Notes under the pieces: generated by a model
Databases searched by the model: none
What the model was told of the DNA's origin: nothing
The model's input: only the letters and a program-made list of their open reading frames with translations
In this document: positions 1 through 11,600 of the stretch, one piece after another
How positions within the stretch are numbered: the first letter of the stretch is position 1
Layout of the letters: each line of letters begins with the position of its first letter
Assembly: GCA_964020085.1 (NCBI GenBank)
Contig: OZ026607.1
Coordinates: forward strand, 2,550,003 to 2,614,002
Reading direction: 5' to 3'
Source of the DNA: Micromussa lordhowensis
Taxonomy: Eukaryota > Cnidaria > Anthozoa > Scleractinia > Lobophylliidae
DNA length: 64,000 nt
Position numbers and translations under genes: made by a program

Positions 1-2056
1 TTCTTTTTTTTTGGGGGGGGGGGGTAAGAGGGGAGGACTCTTGAGGCTTGGTTTGGAATATTTCGGAACAAATCAGACATACTGGAACCCTTTAATTCTT
101 AGTATGAAAGTATGACATTTGAGTAAAAAATCCTTGAGCTTTTTAGGTTTCTATAACCTTCCTGTTAGTTGAAATCAAGGTATGCCATTTTTTCATTCGT
201 CACTGCCATCTCTGTGTAAAACCTAGGTTTTTTTTGTCACTGTAAAATTTACCACTCGACTTTCATTTGACTGGGCACACACTAGGGTTTCAACCACATA
301 CTTGAGTTTGAACCACCTTGTATGTACAACACATTAACAATGTACCACATGAAAGTACTGCGCAAATTAGTTTTCATTTGAATGGTCACACACTAGTGTT
401 TCATCCATAGTTTTGAAAAAAGTTCTTACCACCTTCAGCGTTCAGCGTCATTAATAGTATTATATGGAAGCACTGTTCAGTAGCTACAGTCAACATCCAG
501 TGATCTTTCGAAGCAATGTAGGAAGCTTAAATACTAAATTAATATCTGTAGTTTTGTAAAGCTGTTTATTTTTTCTAGGTAACTCTTTGAGAGTGGGCTG
601 ATTACTGTATGTCATCATCAATCTGTGTGACAGAAATAACGTTTAGTATGCTAAACTTCCCTCAGGTATTCTTCATTATGGAAAGGAAGCTTAACATTGT
701 ACACAGGCAGGGCAGGGTACTTGGAGAAGGTTGGCGAGTAAGTGTGAAATTAATGACTTGATCCTCTGGTTTAGTGAAAGTACAGTCAAACTTCTGTTAA
801 GCCACCCTCTATTAAGCAGCCAGATGCCAAAGTCCTGAAATAATGTAAATAGAACCCCTAGTATCAACTGGTCACCTCTATTAATTAAGCGGCGGCGATC
901 ACCTTTTGTTTGTCCCAATGAGGGAGTTCTTTATTACCCTCACCTCTTTTAAGCAACCGCTCAATATTTACATAATGTACATGTAATCTGGCTTTCTTTT
1001 GGGACGATGACAGGTAAGAATCGCAAATAGAATTTAAACAAACGGATAAAAGCATTTAAACACATAACAGAAAATTTGAGTTCCAAAATATTTTTGAATT
1101 AATGACTGAAGATATCAGGTAAAAGAATTTACTGATCAAATTTCAGGGAAATAGTTTTTTTAAAAGCTACATGTACAATAAAATATTGAGGTTATATTTT
1201 TCCATTCATTTTTCCAAGTCCCAATTTGCAGGACATTTCTATGAAAAATGAGCAAGGCAGTTCCTTGCCTCATAGCAAATCAATGTTCTATAAATTTGAT
1301 AAAAAAAACCTTCAGCTGGTATCTTTTCCTTTTTCAAGCTAAATTCGGAACTGAGGAAGGGTTTGGCCCGAAACATCTACTATCAAGATTGAGTTTAATT
1401 TGGCATTATTACTATTTAAAACTTTTTTACTGTTTACTTGTGCCACGCAGCAACTGATCCTTTTGTATTAGTAATATTTTTTTCCTTACAACTCATAAAA
1501 TCTCCAGAGCAACCAACACTATCAAATTATTGGGCATCAAACTTTTAACTTTTATCATACATATACTGTAATTTAGCCATGTCCTCCCCACTAAAAGGAA
1601 AGGGGAAACAGCAGTTCTTTAAAGTGGCAATAAATGCAGATGAATGAATGAATTTGTGAACAGTGTTAAACACAGTGCTTTTTCCAAACGTAAGAAATTG
1701 AAGGACGTGAAAACAAAGAAAAATAATTAAGAAAATAGACTTAAGTCCTCAAAGTCTGTCATTTTGTTGGTTTTATCTCATGACGTCAGTTGAGTTCATC
1801 CGCTTCTTAGCCTATTTCAGTTGGGCCACTCATAAAATATAACCCAGTTGTTTTGTCATAACTAACCTTTAACCAAGTTAAGTTATTTGGGAATTTTAAC
1901 CAGGTTTCTAAAAATGAAACCCAGTTAACTGTTTTAGTGCTGTGTCAGCCATTAACTGGCTCTGACTTTATTCGGCTCAGTACCCTAAAAGGTAACAGAA
2001 AATCTCCTGCTGTGAACCTTTTGAGGCTGAGCACCCTAAGAGCTACCAAACCCACC
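1..2056. other. Non-coding flank with degenerate repeats
   Basis: No exon with splice signals and conserved protein is recognisable here. The stretch begins with a T-run followed by a G-run. Positions about 240-470 carry two diverged units of the same ~100 bp repeat family found at 51996-52390 (shared words such as TTTCATTTGAATGGTCACAC). Around 1349-1378 a short CTGAGGAAGGG...CCCGAAAC motif resembles the tail motif described under the elements at 6092 and 11601. It could include the 3' end or introns of a gene outside the window, but nothing shows this. Confidence 0.5.
240..470 (+). repeat. Two diverged copies of a ~100 bp repeat
   Basis: Two units about 110 bp apart share the words CTTTCATTTGA, CACACACTAG, GTTTCA and ACATGAAAGTACTG. 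The same unit is tandemly arranged four times at 51996-52390, 50 kb away, so this is a dispersed satellite-like family rather than a local duplication. Confidence 0.6.
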
Positions 2057-3180
2057 TTTTTAAAGGAGCTGTGTCACGGTTAAACAGTTTGAAAAATTTA
2101 GCCTAAATTTTTCAATTTTGTTGTTTTTTTTTATCCGCGACTTTTTTTTTTATCCGTGACTTTTTTTTTATCTGCGACTTTTTTTTTATCCGCGACTTTT
2201 TTTTTTATCCGCGACTTTTTTTTTTAATCCGTGCTTTTTCGTCCGCGGTTTTTTTTTATTATTTGCGACGAGATTCGCGACTTCTTTTTTGCCGCGAGCG
2301 TTAAGACTGCGGGCTCACGTACTCTGAAAAGCAGGCCTGCAGGCAATATGGCAGCAGCAATGGCGGGCGAAGACAGGGAAGAGAAGGAACAGGGCTCCAT
2401 CAGAAACTTAAGGTAAATATGTTATCTTATTTCTGGTATCAGTTCACAGGAAAAAAGGTATCGAAACATCTCATGAGTAACCAGCTCGAAAGGTATACAC
2501 AGTACATATGACTGGGAGCTAGTAGGGAAATACGGTTGCCCGGGTCGGGCTCATCCCAGGGCTCATCTGATTAGGTCACTGAGTCCCAACTGGGATAACA
2601 GCTGGCTTTTTTCTTTCGATTTTCTTCATTCAAAGAAGTTTTCATATAAGAATCCAAGAAAGTACTGAAAATGTAAGCTCTTAATTGAAATAACCAAGTC
2701 GAAGTTTTCATTTAAACTGCGTGTGAAAAGTAATTCGATATAATGTTTTGACAGCATAAATTAAAACTTTGACTTGGTTATTTCAAAGAGCTTACATTTT
2801 CAGTTGGTTACTCATGAGATGTTTCGATACCTTTTTTCCTGTGAACTGATATCAGAAATAAGATAACATATTTACCTTTCTGATGGAGCCCTGTTCCTCC
2901 GAATCAAAAAACAAAAAAAACCGCGGACGAAAAAGCGCGGATTAAAAAAAAAAAAGTCGCGGATAAAAAAAAAAAGCCGATGTCCCTTCCAGGCCACCGT
3001 AGTAATCCGTGTCAATCTTCTCCATCCTTAACCATCCTTGTTCCTTTATGGTTTATTATTATCTCTTTAGCGTTTTTCTATATTTGTAAAGTATTATTTT
3101 CGGGTTTCCTTGAATTTAGAGGTAATTTTGTCGATGGTAGAAATAACTCAAAATACCGTGACGTAGCCCCTTTAACACCT
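2057..3180 (-). mobile_element. MITE (family A) split by an ~870 bp insertion
   Basis: The left piece (2057-2121) starts TTAAAGGAGCTGTGTCACGG and the right piece (about 2998-3180) ends CCGTGACGTAGCCCCTTTAA. Together, in order, they match the intact 242 bp copy at 17384-17625 read in reverse, with only a few bases missing at the junction. The ~870 bp between them is therefore a later insertion. Terminal inverted repeats of about 20 bp; no coding capacity. Confidence 0.8.
2122..2997. mobile_element. Large foldback insertion with T-rich tandem ends
   Basis: This block is absent from the other copies of the surrounding MITE. The left end has about six tandem T-rich units (ATCCGCGAC plus ~10 T); the right end has the same units inverted. 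Inside, about 2384-2484 and 2804-2902 are inverted copies, as are 2666-2710 and 2762-2803. The right arm is shorter: relative to the left it lacks about 110 bp containing most of a start-codon exon and about 170 bp near the centre. Tandem-repeat termini in inverted orientation are typical of foldback elements; the family is not recognised. Confidence 0.65.
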
Positions 3181-5000
3181 AAAGAGGTATGACCAGCACC
3201 CCTGTCTTTTATATGGGTGTCTCACCCTCCAGGGTTTTCCCCTAAGCAAGAGGGAATCAGAAGTTGTGAAAAGGTCTATTGCTTGCACATAGAAGTTTTC
3301 AAAATTAATATAGTATAATGTAACTATAAATTTAATATCAGATATTATTCAAACACAAGATACATTCCAACAATAAAGCCTCCCAGAAAATTGTAGCGTA
3401 GTATATTCAAACAATCATTATAATATTTGTATCTTCTGTTTCCCCCTTCCCTAGAAAAAAGGGCACCAAAAACCTTTTGAACAAATGAAAGCACTGCTGT
3501 AATAATTTTGTTTCTTTTTAGTTTCTGTATGGTGTTTTGCGAGCAGCCAAACATGAGTGATCCTCATGCAGAATTTCTTCAGCAGTATAAACAGGTACTC
3601 TGATCAATCAGTTGATAGTGTAGTAGTGATGAAGTCACTGGTACTTAATTGTGAAAGTTACCACAGCAGTAACCTAGTGTGAGTACAGGCGTGAGATCTC
3701 ATAATCTGACCAAATCTTTCTAGTAAATGCTGCAAACTTTTATTTTACACTCTGTTAGCAACATATGTGTATCACTAAATAAATGTGCTTGAGCTATTTG
3801 AGGATAGAGAAATCATTTTTGCTACTGTGGCATTTTCACAATTAAGATTCATAGCATAGTTAAAATGAACATGGTTCCAAGGCAAATGTCAGTTTCATTT
3901 GCTCATATAAACTATAATTTTATTGATACAAGTGTTGTATTTTGTTGTATTTGTGTTTTTGAAGATATTAGCTAATTTTAGCTACTTAAAGAAAATTGAG
4001 AAGAAGTAAAGTATCTATGTATGTAATTTGAATGTAGACCTCTTCATTTTTCAGTGAACTTGGCAAGAGAGCTTTAGCTGTAGTGCAAGACATTTTGTAT
4101 ACTCTAGTTGAAATTTAAGTTACATAAAGCGTTACATATACTGTCTTATGTTTTAAATTGTGTGCTTTAGTGTCTTTGTCTGTTAAAAAAGTGTGTCTAT
4201 CAATCAAATTATTTTAAGCCACAAGGGAGATCCCAGGTATATGTGGGGCATTTGACTTTGATTGCTTTCCTTATCCTCGAGAATTTGATGATGACTCTGG
4301 GCTCCAGGGTGGGGACGAAATCACATCTATGAGGCCATCTTGAAATAGTTCTCATGGAGAAGAACACAGGTGTTTTGGAATTAAGCACTTGTTTTAAACG
4401 AATAAAACAACTACTACTCACTTTCAATATAAACTGATGGATCACCTCACTTTTTGGAGAAATTTTTAATTTATAGTCTCGCTTTTTGTGAGACAATCAA
4501 CCACACTTCAGTGACACATGTCCGAGAGAAGTAGTCGCTGTCTATCTTGAACCAGGCCCTTCATCCCAAGGCTCTTACATGTTTTTCAGAATCTTCAGCA
4601 AGGCGACCAAGGAAAAAACTCACCCAACACTCCAACTGCAAATGTGACATCATCATCTTCCCTGCCACTGCGGAATCAAAACCACAATACGGAACACTTG
4701 CCTACAACACCCCCTCCAAACAATCACCATTCAGCAATGGGGTCAAATTCGGGCGCTCACAGATTCCACCCTTACAACAGACACGATGTTTCAAGCTCCC
4801 AGGGAGGTGCGCTGGCAAAAGTGGATGCGTCACGTGACCCAAGGTTAAAATTGCGGGGCAACAATGGTGCAGGAAATGGGAACGGGAATGTTGGCAGTTT
4901 TACGCCAGTTGCAACGAATGGTAATAACGGAAATCATAACAGTGATCTTAGTGTGCGTAATGTCATAAACACCAGTCGTGATCCACGGACTCGTAGATGA
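2348..5000 (+). CDS. Unrecognised small protein, three-exon model
   Basis: Model: exons 2348-2412, 3522-3594 and 4590-5000 (stop TGA), 549 nt, 182 aa. Splice sites are canonical (AG|GTAAAT; TTTTTAG; CAG|GTACTC; GTTTTTCAG) and the phases fit at both junctions. Exons 2-3 are the better supported; a good poly(A) signal AATAAA lies at 5167-5172. The protein begins MAAAMAGEDREEKEQGS, continues through a Cys-containing stretch (FCMVFCEQPNMSDPHAEF) and ends in a low-complexity Asn/Gly/Ser/His-rich tail with two similar motifs, SRDPRLKLR and, at the very C-terminus, TSRDPRTRR. I do not recognise the family. The putative exon 1 sits inside the foldback insertion (2122-2997), so either that insertion carried or created the 5' exon, or the true upstream exons lie elsewhere and exon 1 is accidental. 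Confidence 0.55.
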
Positions 5001-5166
5001 TATATGTAGTTAGGATTGCTAATACTGTATAATTATATAGATATTTCTTGCACATTTCAGTATAATTTAGTGAAAAAAAATTATTTGACAGATGCTTTTG
5101 TATTTTGTACAGTGCATGTAGAAATTTGCTGTTAATTAAATAGGTTTTTCTTTCTTATTTTAAAAA

Positions 5167-5172
5167 AATAAA
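5167..5172 (+). terminator. Poly(A) signal of the 2.3-5.0 kb gene
   Basis: AATAAA 167 bases after the stop codon at 5000, within an AT-rich 3' UTR, consistent with the end of the transcript of the three-exon model. Confidence 0.5.
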
Positions 5173-5276
5173 AATCATTGTATGATTTCAAGCAAAAGAT
5201 ATTTTCCTGTCACTATACGTATTGTAAAGTAGGAAGAGTTCTAGTGTCAAAATACCTCCCTACTCATCCCTGTTGA

Positions 5277-5578
5277 GGTGCGGTGGCCTCATGGTTTGTG
5301 CACTTGCCTCTGGATCATGTCGTCCAGGTTCAGACCCTGGCCGCGGACATTACATGTATATTGTGTTCTTGGGAAAGACACTACTCTCACAGTGCTTCTC
5401 TTCACCCAGGAGTACAAATGGGTAACGACAAACTTAGTGCCTGGGGGGTAATGGGTAACCCTGTGATGGACTAGCATCCCATCCAGGGGGGAGTAGAAAT
5501 ACTCCTAGTTGCTTCATGCTACAGAAACGGGGATAAGCTCCAGCCTGATGGGCCACTTGGCTCGTATGCAGACTTAAC
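5277..5578 (+). mobile_element. tRNA-derived SINE, family 1 (full length)
   Basis: Starts with tRNA-like box A (GTGGCCTCATGGTTTG) and box B (GGTTCAGACCC), followed by a body containing CACCCAGGAGTACAAATGGG and ending GGCCACTTGGCTCGTATGCA. Related copies occur at 10560, 19625 (-), 31437 (-), 32862 (-), 39355, 53460 (-) and 61436 (-), each diverged differently, which marks a dispersed retroposon family rather than a tRNA gene. Confidence 0.85.
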
Positions 5579-6091
5579 TTACTCATCTCCATTTATTTCC
5601 TTTAAAAATATCCATACCCACCCAAGGAGGATTATCGGAAATTCTAAGGGTGAAGGGATTTCAAAAGCCAGAGATTTAAAGTATGAACCACAACTGGAAT
5701 TTCCTGGACGATGGGCATTCAAAGCAAAGAACCTGCCATTAGGGGGCCTGGGATATTTCTGAAACAACAAAATGGTGTTTTGTAATATTTTACTATTTCT
5801 TATTGGTCAATAGAAATTTGATGGCCTTGATAGTACTGAAGGTGACCACTTGTATCAAGTGATTTAACTTTTGTGTAGAGTTGAACCTTGTTAATCCGGT
5901 CATCAACAGGCCACAGAAATCTGGGGTGGGGGGGGGGGGGGGTGGGGGGTGTCCGTCAATATGAAAATGACTGACTGAGCTTTTTTTTCGGGCCAGAACA
6001 AAGTGGCTGTAATAATGAGGCAGAGTTTCACTGTATTGTGAACCAGTTTCTGTGTATGTGACTTTGTCAGGCACATCAAGGAACGGTTATT

Positions 6092-6124
6092 TTTCACACT
6101 GAAGAAGGGTAATACACCCGAAAC
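6092..6124 (+). other. Penelope-like tail / hammerhead-like motif
   Basis: CTGAAGA, a short potential stem (GGGT...ACCC) and then CGAAACGTC. This arrangement is a common signature of degenerate Penelope-like retroelements and resembles the hammerhead ribozyme core (CUGANGA, stem II, GAAA), but with one extra A before the stem. Similar arrangements lie near 1349-1378 and, reversed, at 11660-11695. Assignment is from general knowledge of this motif; no reverse transcriptase is visible nearby. Confidence 0.4.
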
Positions 6125-6390
6125 GTCTGTGTTTATAGACAATTTTGACACTTGTTGATTTTTATTTTTATTTTCTGAAATATCAACTTTATCTTTTACA
6201 TCAAGACACACCTTTTCTAAAGTGAGCATAAACTGAAAACTCTCCAGAGATATAATTTAAAACTCATCAATGAAAATCATTTAGTGAGCTACACAGTAGG
6301 GTGACTTTGTCACACGCACGCAATAGACAGGTAGACACATGACTCCTGGAAAGTGGAAAGTCTCTTGTGAAATACCCACCGTACAGGAGG

Positions 6391-6597
6391 TTTAGACGCG
6401 TTCGGCTAGCATGTTTCCATCCTTATTGCCACCCAATTCAGACCACGCGATGATTCATTTGCGAGGTTTCAATTGTTGTGTTTGTACATACTCCCACGCA
6501 ATCAGTCAAGTATGACAAATTGCACAACTGACTGCAGCCTCCCAAATGAATCGTGATCTGAATTGAGTGGCAATAAGGATGTAAACACTCCAAATCC
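6391..6597. mobile_element. Foldback MITE (family H)
   Basis: About 60 bp imperfect inverted repeats: the left arm contains CATCCTTATTGCCACCCAAT and the right arm its complement (GAGTGGCAATAAGGATG), with CATTTG.GAGGT / CCTCCCAAATG inside. A second copy lies at 13092-13265. Non-autonomous; no TSD assigned. Confidence 0.65.
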
Positions 6598-6649
6598 ATG
6601 TAAAAAGCATGAAGATTGAAACAAAAGAAATTAGATAATGAGCTATGTC

Positions 6650-6727
6650 ATCATCATCATCATCGTCGTCGTCGTCATCGTCGTCGTCGTCATCGTCGTC
6701 GTCGTCATCATCATCATCATAATAATA
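6650..6727 (+). repeat. (TCA)n/(TCG)n microsatellite
   Basis: Compound trinucleotide run of TCA and TCG repeats, followed by AATAATAAC and a 'tttctatagtgctg' tail similar to the 'atatttatatagcgcc' tail at 38290; such trinucleotide-plus-tail blocks recur in this genome. Confidence 0.8.
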
Positions 6728-8699
6728 ACATTTCTATAGTGCTGAAATTATACCGTTCACCTGCAACATAATCAGATGTGTAAAATGGGTTTGACTTTGC
6801 CACTTGCTCACAAGACACATGGTCAAACCTGCAGAGGGCTACTTAGAAAATCCCCCTTGAAGCTGAGATATTAAGACATGAATATTGAGGAATAGAAATT
6901 AGATAGCACTGGTACTGGCAATTTTGGGGGAATTTTTAGATATTCAGATTTGTATTAAATCTTAAATAGGCTGGACTTTGACACTTGAGCACAACAGACG
7001 TGGTCAAACCTCTTCTTCTGTGCAAATGTTTCAATAAATTCTGTAAAAATGGAATACAAAAGGGTATGTTGTGGGGCTTCCGGCTGGAGCTTCCACATAT
7101 AAAACTTGGTAGAGTACCACGCCCCTTTCCTTCCCCTGGGCGTTCCCCATGGATTATTGATTAGTTCCCTAATATATAGATTTAGCCAAGCCTATAAGCG
7201 GAGCTCCTGGGCCGGGTTAGAAGTTTTACGATAGCCCAGTTTCAATTTATGATGTGAATTGTCTGTTGGAGGGCAATGCCCTTGCTCAAAAAACGTCATG
7301 AAATGACTGGTCGTGGAAAGTTGTTTCAGTTGAGCTAACAAACTTTGTGGGGGAATTATTTCTACTTTTCAGATAAAATATAAATTAAAGAAGTGTCTTG
7401 ATGGATTCTTCGATTTTGCAGTCGAATAGGCGTGAACGTTTGTATTTTTTTCCTCATTTTCGCACAAAGCCACGGAAATGAATTCAGCTGATGTGAATTG
7501 TGAATGCGTGAAGAGCAATTTCCTTGCTCCTGCAAAAGTAATTAACAGTGTTCAGTATAACTGTTAAAATAATTTCTATGTTTTTTCTCTCGTCATTTCA
7601 AATTGTTCCAGGAATTGTTTGGAAATCTGAATTTGTTCGCAACTTCATTCAAGTTAATTTTCGTATATTTGAAACATTTGTTGACATGATCACAACATTG
7701 TTCCGCTTGTGTAATTTTTCGTTTTGTGCGCTGTGGTAAAAAGCGCGAACATTTTGTGTTGACATGCAGATCCACCTTTAATATCAATAATTTTAGAACA
7801 GGATATTTGGTTTCTGGATTGATCTTAGTTTCCAGAAAATACTAGATTTATCGGCAGATTCTTTTATATATTTACGTACGGAAAACGTTCAGTTTATATT
7901 TTGTTTCTCCGGAAGGAAAAAATGTACAAAAAGGTGAATCAGAAACCAAATATATCTTCTTGTTTAACTTTCAGCAAGGTCGCATGAATTATGTCTGGTA
8001 TCGAGCAACTCTTTCCAAAATGCTTTTCAAAAATGTAGTTCCAATTGCCTGATTTTTCAAATCGTTTTGTCTTTCATTTGCACTGTCAGATATACTGAGT
8101 TTTAGAAATGTAGCTTCCCTTTGTCTTTATATTCTAAATTGTTAAAGCTACTATTGGGACTGATAAAAAATGTTACCAAAAATACTCATGAATAGATTTG
8201 TTGCTTTTCAAAATTTGTAACTCCAATTGTTTGATTCTTCTACATTTTTTTCGCTATCGTTTGCTAGCGACAAATTTTACCAAACATTTGCCATTAGCTC
8301 TGTTGCTTTTCAAAGCTGTAGTTTTTGTTTGCAAATGACAAAGTCTTAATAATAATAATAATAATCATCATCATCATAAACATTACAATTTCCTGGATTG
8401 TGATTGGTTTAAAAACTGTACTCCTATTTTCTACTGATTCACGTGCTAAGTTGTTATTGGACAGTTTGTTGTCGGACAGTTCAATAAACCAATCACATTC
8501 AAAGTTGTAGTTTAAATTGACAAATCTCAATTTCAGAGTGACATGAAACAATTTACTTCTCCTTTGTCAGTATTTTAATGCAAATTTTCGCTTTCTTTCC
8601 TAACTTGGCTATTCTTCTTTTCTCGGAAATTGTCATTTTTAGCTCATTCATGCGCGCGCATGCAAGCAATGAATGAGTATCGTGAGGGACCAAATGTCG

Positions 8700-8790
8700 A
8701 CGGAAGTTTGTGGACAAAAATTTGTGGACGGAAGTTTGTGGACGGAAGTTTGTGGACGGAAGTTTGTGGACGGAAGTTTGTGGACGGAAG
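8700..8790 (+). repeat. 14 bp minisatellite, about six copies
   Basis: Tandem units of GTTTGTGGACGGAA, nearly identical in the last four copies. No spacers between units, so not CRISPR-like. The unit number is a multiple of 14, not of 3, and the open frames through it are a by-product. Confidence 0.85.
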
Positions 8791-9159
8791 TGAAAGTGTG
8801 CTCACCACCCCTCCCCGCTTCGGCTCAATAAAAGCCGAGATAAGCTTCGGTTTCTCTTCAACAAGCAAGTGCACAGAATAAAAAAAAAAATGTTTGTATG
8901 GTGTGATAAATAAATTTTGACATTCGTCAGAGTTTCGAAACCTCTGGATTGAGAAACCGGAATGTTTGCGTCTCTTGCGTGGAGGGGTACTCTACTGTAA
9001 ATAGTTTTCGTTACACCCGCTTTCCAAGTGCATGAGGCAGACAGACCATCGAGGCAGCCATATTGGGAAGAACTGTCTAGAAAGAGTAAGCTTCATTGCT
9101 TTCGTATCGGTAAGTACCTGAATCATTGCGTTGTTATTCGATGTTTTGGTGGTCTCAGA

Positions 9160-9257
9160 ATGGAAGACCAAGGTGAATGGAGTCCTCAAACCTTTCTGGA
9201 GGAAAATTTTTCCTTCCTTCAACCGCGGCGAAAACAAGACGATCGTTGCACTTTCAA
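9160..9257 (+). CDS. Candidate first exon (weak)
   Basis: ATG followed by 32 codons starting MEDQGEWSPQTFLEE and a good donor (CAA|GTGAGT), ending two bases into a codon. A GCCATATTGG motif, often seen near animal 5' ends, is upstream at 9056-9065. A phase-compatible candidate second exon begins at 11542. The protein is not recognised and no further exon was found, so this may be a chance ORF, a pseudogene or the start of a very small gene. Confidence 0.25.
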
Positions 9258-9943
9258 GTGAGTTTTGAATACAGATCGCGGATTTAAAGCAGTTGCCTGG
9301 ACTTAAGAAAACAAAAATGGTAATGTAGAGAATTAGTTCTAAGTCGAATTTAGCATTTAGCACGAATGGCAAAGCCACGGCCGATAAAATAACTTCAAAA
9401 CTTGTAGGGAAAAACTCACGCTTTTCGCTTTAGCGTGAATAATTAATTCGAACACGCGGTCAGGCGGTAAATCACGTCCGTGAAATTTTGAACATTTTTG
9501 TTCTTTTAGATAAGTTTTTTTGCCTTGTATTGAATGAAAATTTATTGTTATTGAACTCCCTGTCATGTTTCTTTCATTTGGTCGCCTTTATTTCGGAATT
9601 TTAGGTTTTAAAAGTGAACAGTATTTTGTCACGCTGAATTTCTGCATATTTAATTTACGGCGACTGCCGTGGTTTGTTTGTCTTGTGTATTCGCATCCCT
9701 GAAATATATTTTATTGTAGCACATTCGGCTCATGCCTACACTTCAAAGTAAAAGTTCGGCTTTTTTCAAAGCTTACGTTGTAATGTTCTGGTTATTGTTA
9801 CAGTGATATTTATTAAAAAGTACCTAACTAGTAGTTTTTCTTCTTTTAAAAAGCGACATACTTGTAACGTCAGCTTGTTAAAATATTCAATTGAAACAGT
9901 GTTTCTTCCCAAAAGGCATCTTGTACTGTTCTGTTTATTTAAG

Positions 9944-10327
9944 CTTAAGGGGGCAGTGTCACAAGGATTTTGCTGTTTTAGATCAATTCTGGGCTAACAT
10001 CATTACTTTGAGGCTTTACTCATTAACAAAATGCTTCTGTGAAGCTACAACGACAATATCAAATGGATTTTATCAAAGATGGCTAACCATAATAAATTTC
10101 TTAAGGTTTTTTTGAACACGTAGCATCAAAGTTTGAAAAAACTGGCAACTTTTTCAATCCATTTCCATCCTTGCCATCTGAAGCGACAGGAGACAGGAAA
10201 CACTTTCAGTACCCTCAAATAGTCTTTAATAACAAACCTAGACCATTAGTTTTGGAATTCAATTGATGTGAAAACACCCTCTAGATTTTTATAAAGTTGC
10301 CAAATAGCGTGACACTGTCCCTTTAAG
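9944..10327. mobile_element. MITE (family B), ~384 bp
   Basis: Terminal inverted repeats CTTAAGGGGGCAGTGTCACA and GCGTGACACTGTCCCTTTAAG. The ends resemble those of family A (TTAAAGG.GCT..GTCACGG), suggesting related transposase recognition. No coding capacity. Confidence 0.65.
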
Positions 10328-10559
10328 TGTAAAACTTAAAGTTCCTTATTCCTAAAAAGCACATAATTTTGTAATGTTGTGTTTATTAAAATATCGAACT
10401 CAAACAAAAGTATATTTACAAGAAACCACATTATTATATGTTTATTAAAGTATCAAATAGGGAAGATTTTCAAAAAAGCCACCCTGTAATGTTCTGTTTA
10501 TTAAAGTTGTTTATTATAAAGATTGACTCTTGTTTCTTTACTAGCAAATATCGTAAAAT

Positions 10560-10850
10560 TTGAGGCACAGTGACCTCCTGGTTAGTGCCCTTGTCTCCAG
10601 ATAAAGCAGTCAGGGTTCGAGCCCCGGCCTAGCACATTGTTGGTTGTATTCTTGGCCAAAACACAGTTCCTCTCTACACCCAGGTGTAGAAATGGGGACC
10701 AGCCAACGTAATCCTGGGAGTAACACTGCAACGGACTACCATCAAATCCACAAGGGAGTACAAATACTAACCAACTTTTCTATGATGCAAAGAATATCAT
10801 GCAGATACCATCACATGAATGAGCTGGCTCCAAGAGCCCTTTGATTATGA
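10560..10850 (+). mobile_element. SINE family 1, diverged copy
   Basis: Box A-like GTGACCTCCTGGTTAGTG, box B GGTTCGAGCCCC, then the family body (CTCTACACCCAGGTGTAGAA). Several small indels relative to the copy at 5277. Confidence 0.75.
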
Positions 10851-10853
10851 TTA

Positions 10854-10999
10854 ACTGGTAATAAGACTTAATGTCGTTCAATTCGGTCTGTAATCATGTC
10901 CGTGATAAACAAATCGGACTCCCGCTGCGCGGTCATCTGATTTTGTTATCACTTGTATGATTACAGACCGAATTGGACTCCACTCAGTCCTATTACCAT
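10854..10999. mobile_element. Foldback element, ~44 bp arms
   Basis: Left arm TTCAATTCGGTCTGTAATCA is matched by right arm TGATTACAGACCGAATTGGA, and GGTAATAAGACT by AGTCCTATTACC. Central loop holds a GC-rich CGCTGCGCGG core. Same general style as the hairpins at 30420, 35292 and 46588. Confidence 0.65.
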
Positions 11000-11541
11000 T
11001 ACGTGCAGACCAAGACAAGGTAAGTAACACATTTTTTTAATCTCTCCTGTATGACTGATGAGTCTATCCATGCGGAACGGCTTCAAATTTTTGAAACACA
11101 TCGAAAGCAAAACAAGTCAATTTGAAATCGTTAGCACGTTTTAATACACCATTTAAAGAGAACGAAAGTTTTAAACTTAAACTTGCTTATAAAAGTTAAG
11201 AACACTTGGTGATAAATCACAAAACAGTTTGGCAACAAAAACAGCTTTGAATTTTAGCTGGCTATACAGTAGAGTTTATTGGCCCGCTAAATTAAACAAT
11301 CACAGCGCGCGAAGTAAATGAGAGATATAATGAAAGGAGAAATTGTATACTGATTACTACTGGGGCTTAAAGACTTAACTGGTTGGATACTGGTACAAGT
11401 TAGAAACTGGACAACACACTGTAATCTTTATTTATATGTGACAATCTTGTCGTTATATAGAATGTTCCTTCTTATTAGAATCATGTTAGAACTTCAAATT
11501 GCAGATCCCTCATAGTGCATAAGACGTTTTGCCTGTTCCAG

Positions 11542-11600
11542 AGACTGGCATGACCTCGAAGAAGACATAGTTAATTACATCACTAACTGTGCTGAGATTA
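11542..11600 (+). CDS. Candidate exon interrupted by a transposon (weak)
   Basis: After a good acceptor (TTTTGCCTGTTCCAG) an open frame reads DWHDLEEDIVNYITNCAEI, in phase with the candidate exon at 9160-9257. At 11601 a 232 bp element with an 11 bp target duplication begins; removing it would place AG|GTAGGC, a usable donor, directly after ATT. With the insertion the frame runs into a stop. Family unknown; reality of the exon uncertain. Confidence 0.25.

Larger units (their letters stand above)
5579..9159. other. Intergenic stretch without recognisable gene
   Basis: Contains a PLE-like tail motif at 6092, a foldback MITE at 6391-6597, microsatellites at 6650-6727 and 8348-8377, a possible ~165 bp element at 7800-7965 with short inverted ends (GATATTTGGTTTCTG), and a 14 bp minisatellite at 8700-8790. 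Poly-G run at 5926-5942. No exon could be supported on either strand. Confidence 0.5.

Noticed and set aside
8700..8790. CRISPR array
   Set aside because: 14 bp units with no spacers; a plain minisatellite in a eukaryotic genome.
11053..11085. Canonical hammerhead ribozyme (CTGATGAG...)
   Set aside because: CTGATGAG is present but no GAAA and no closing stems follow at the right distance.
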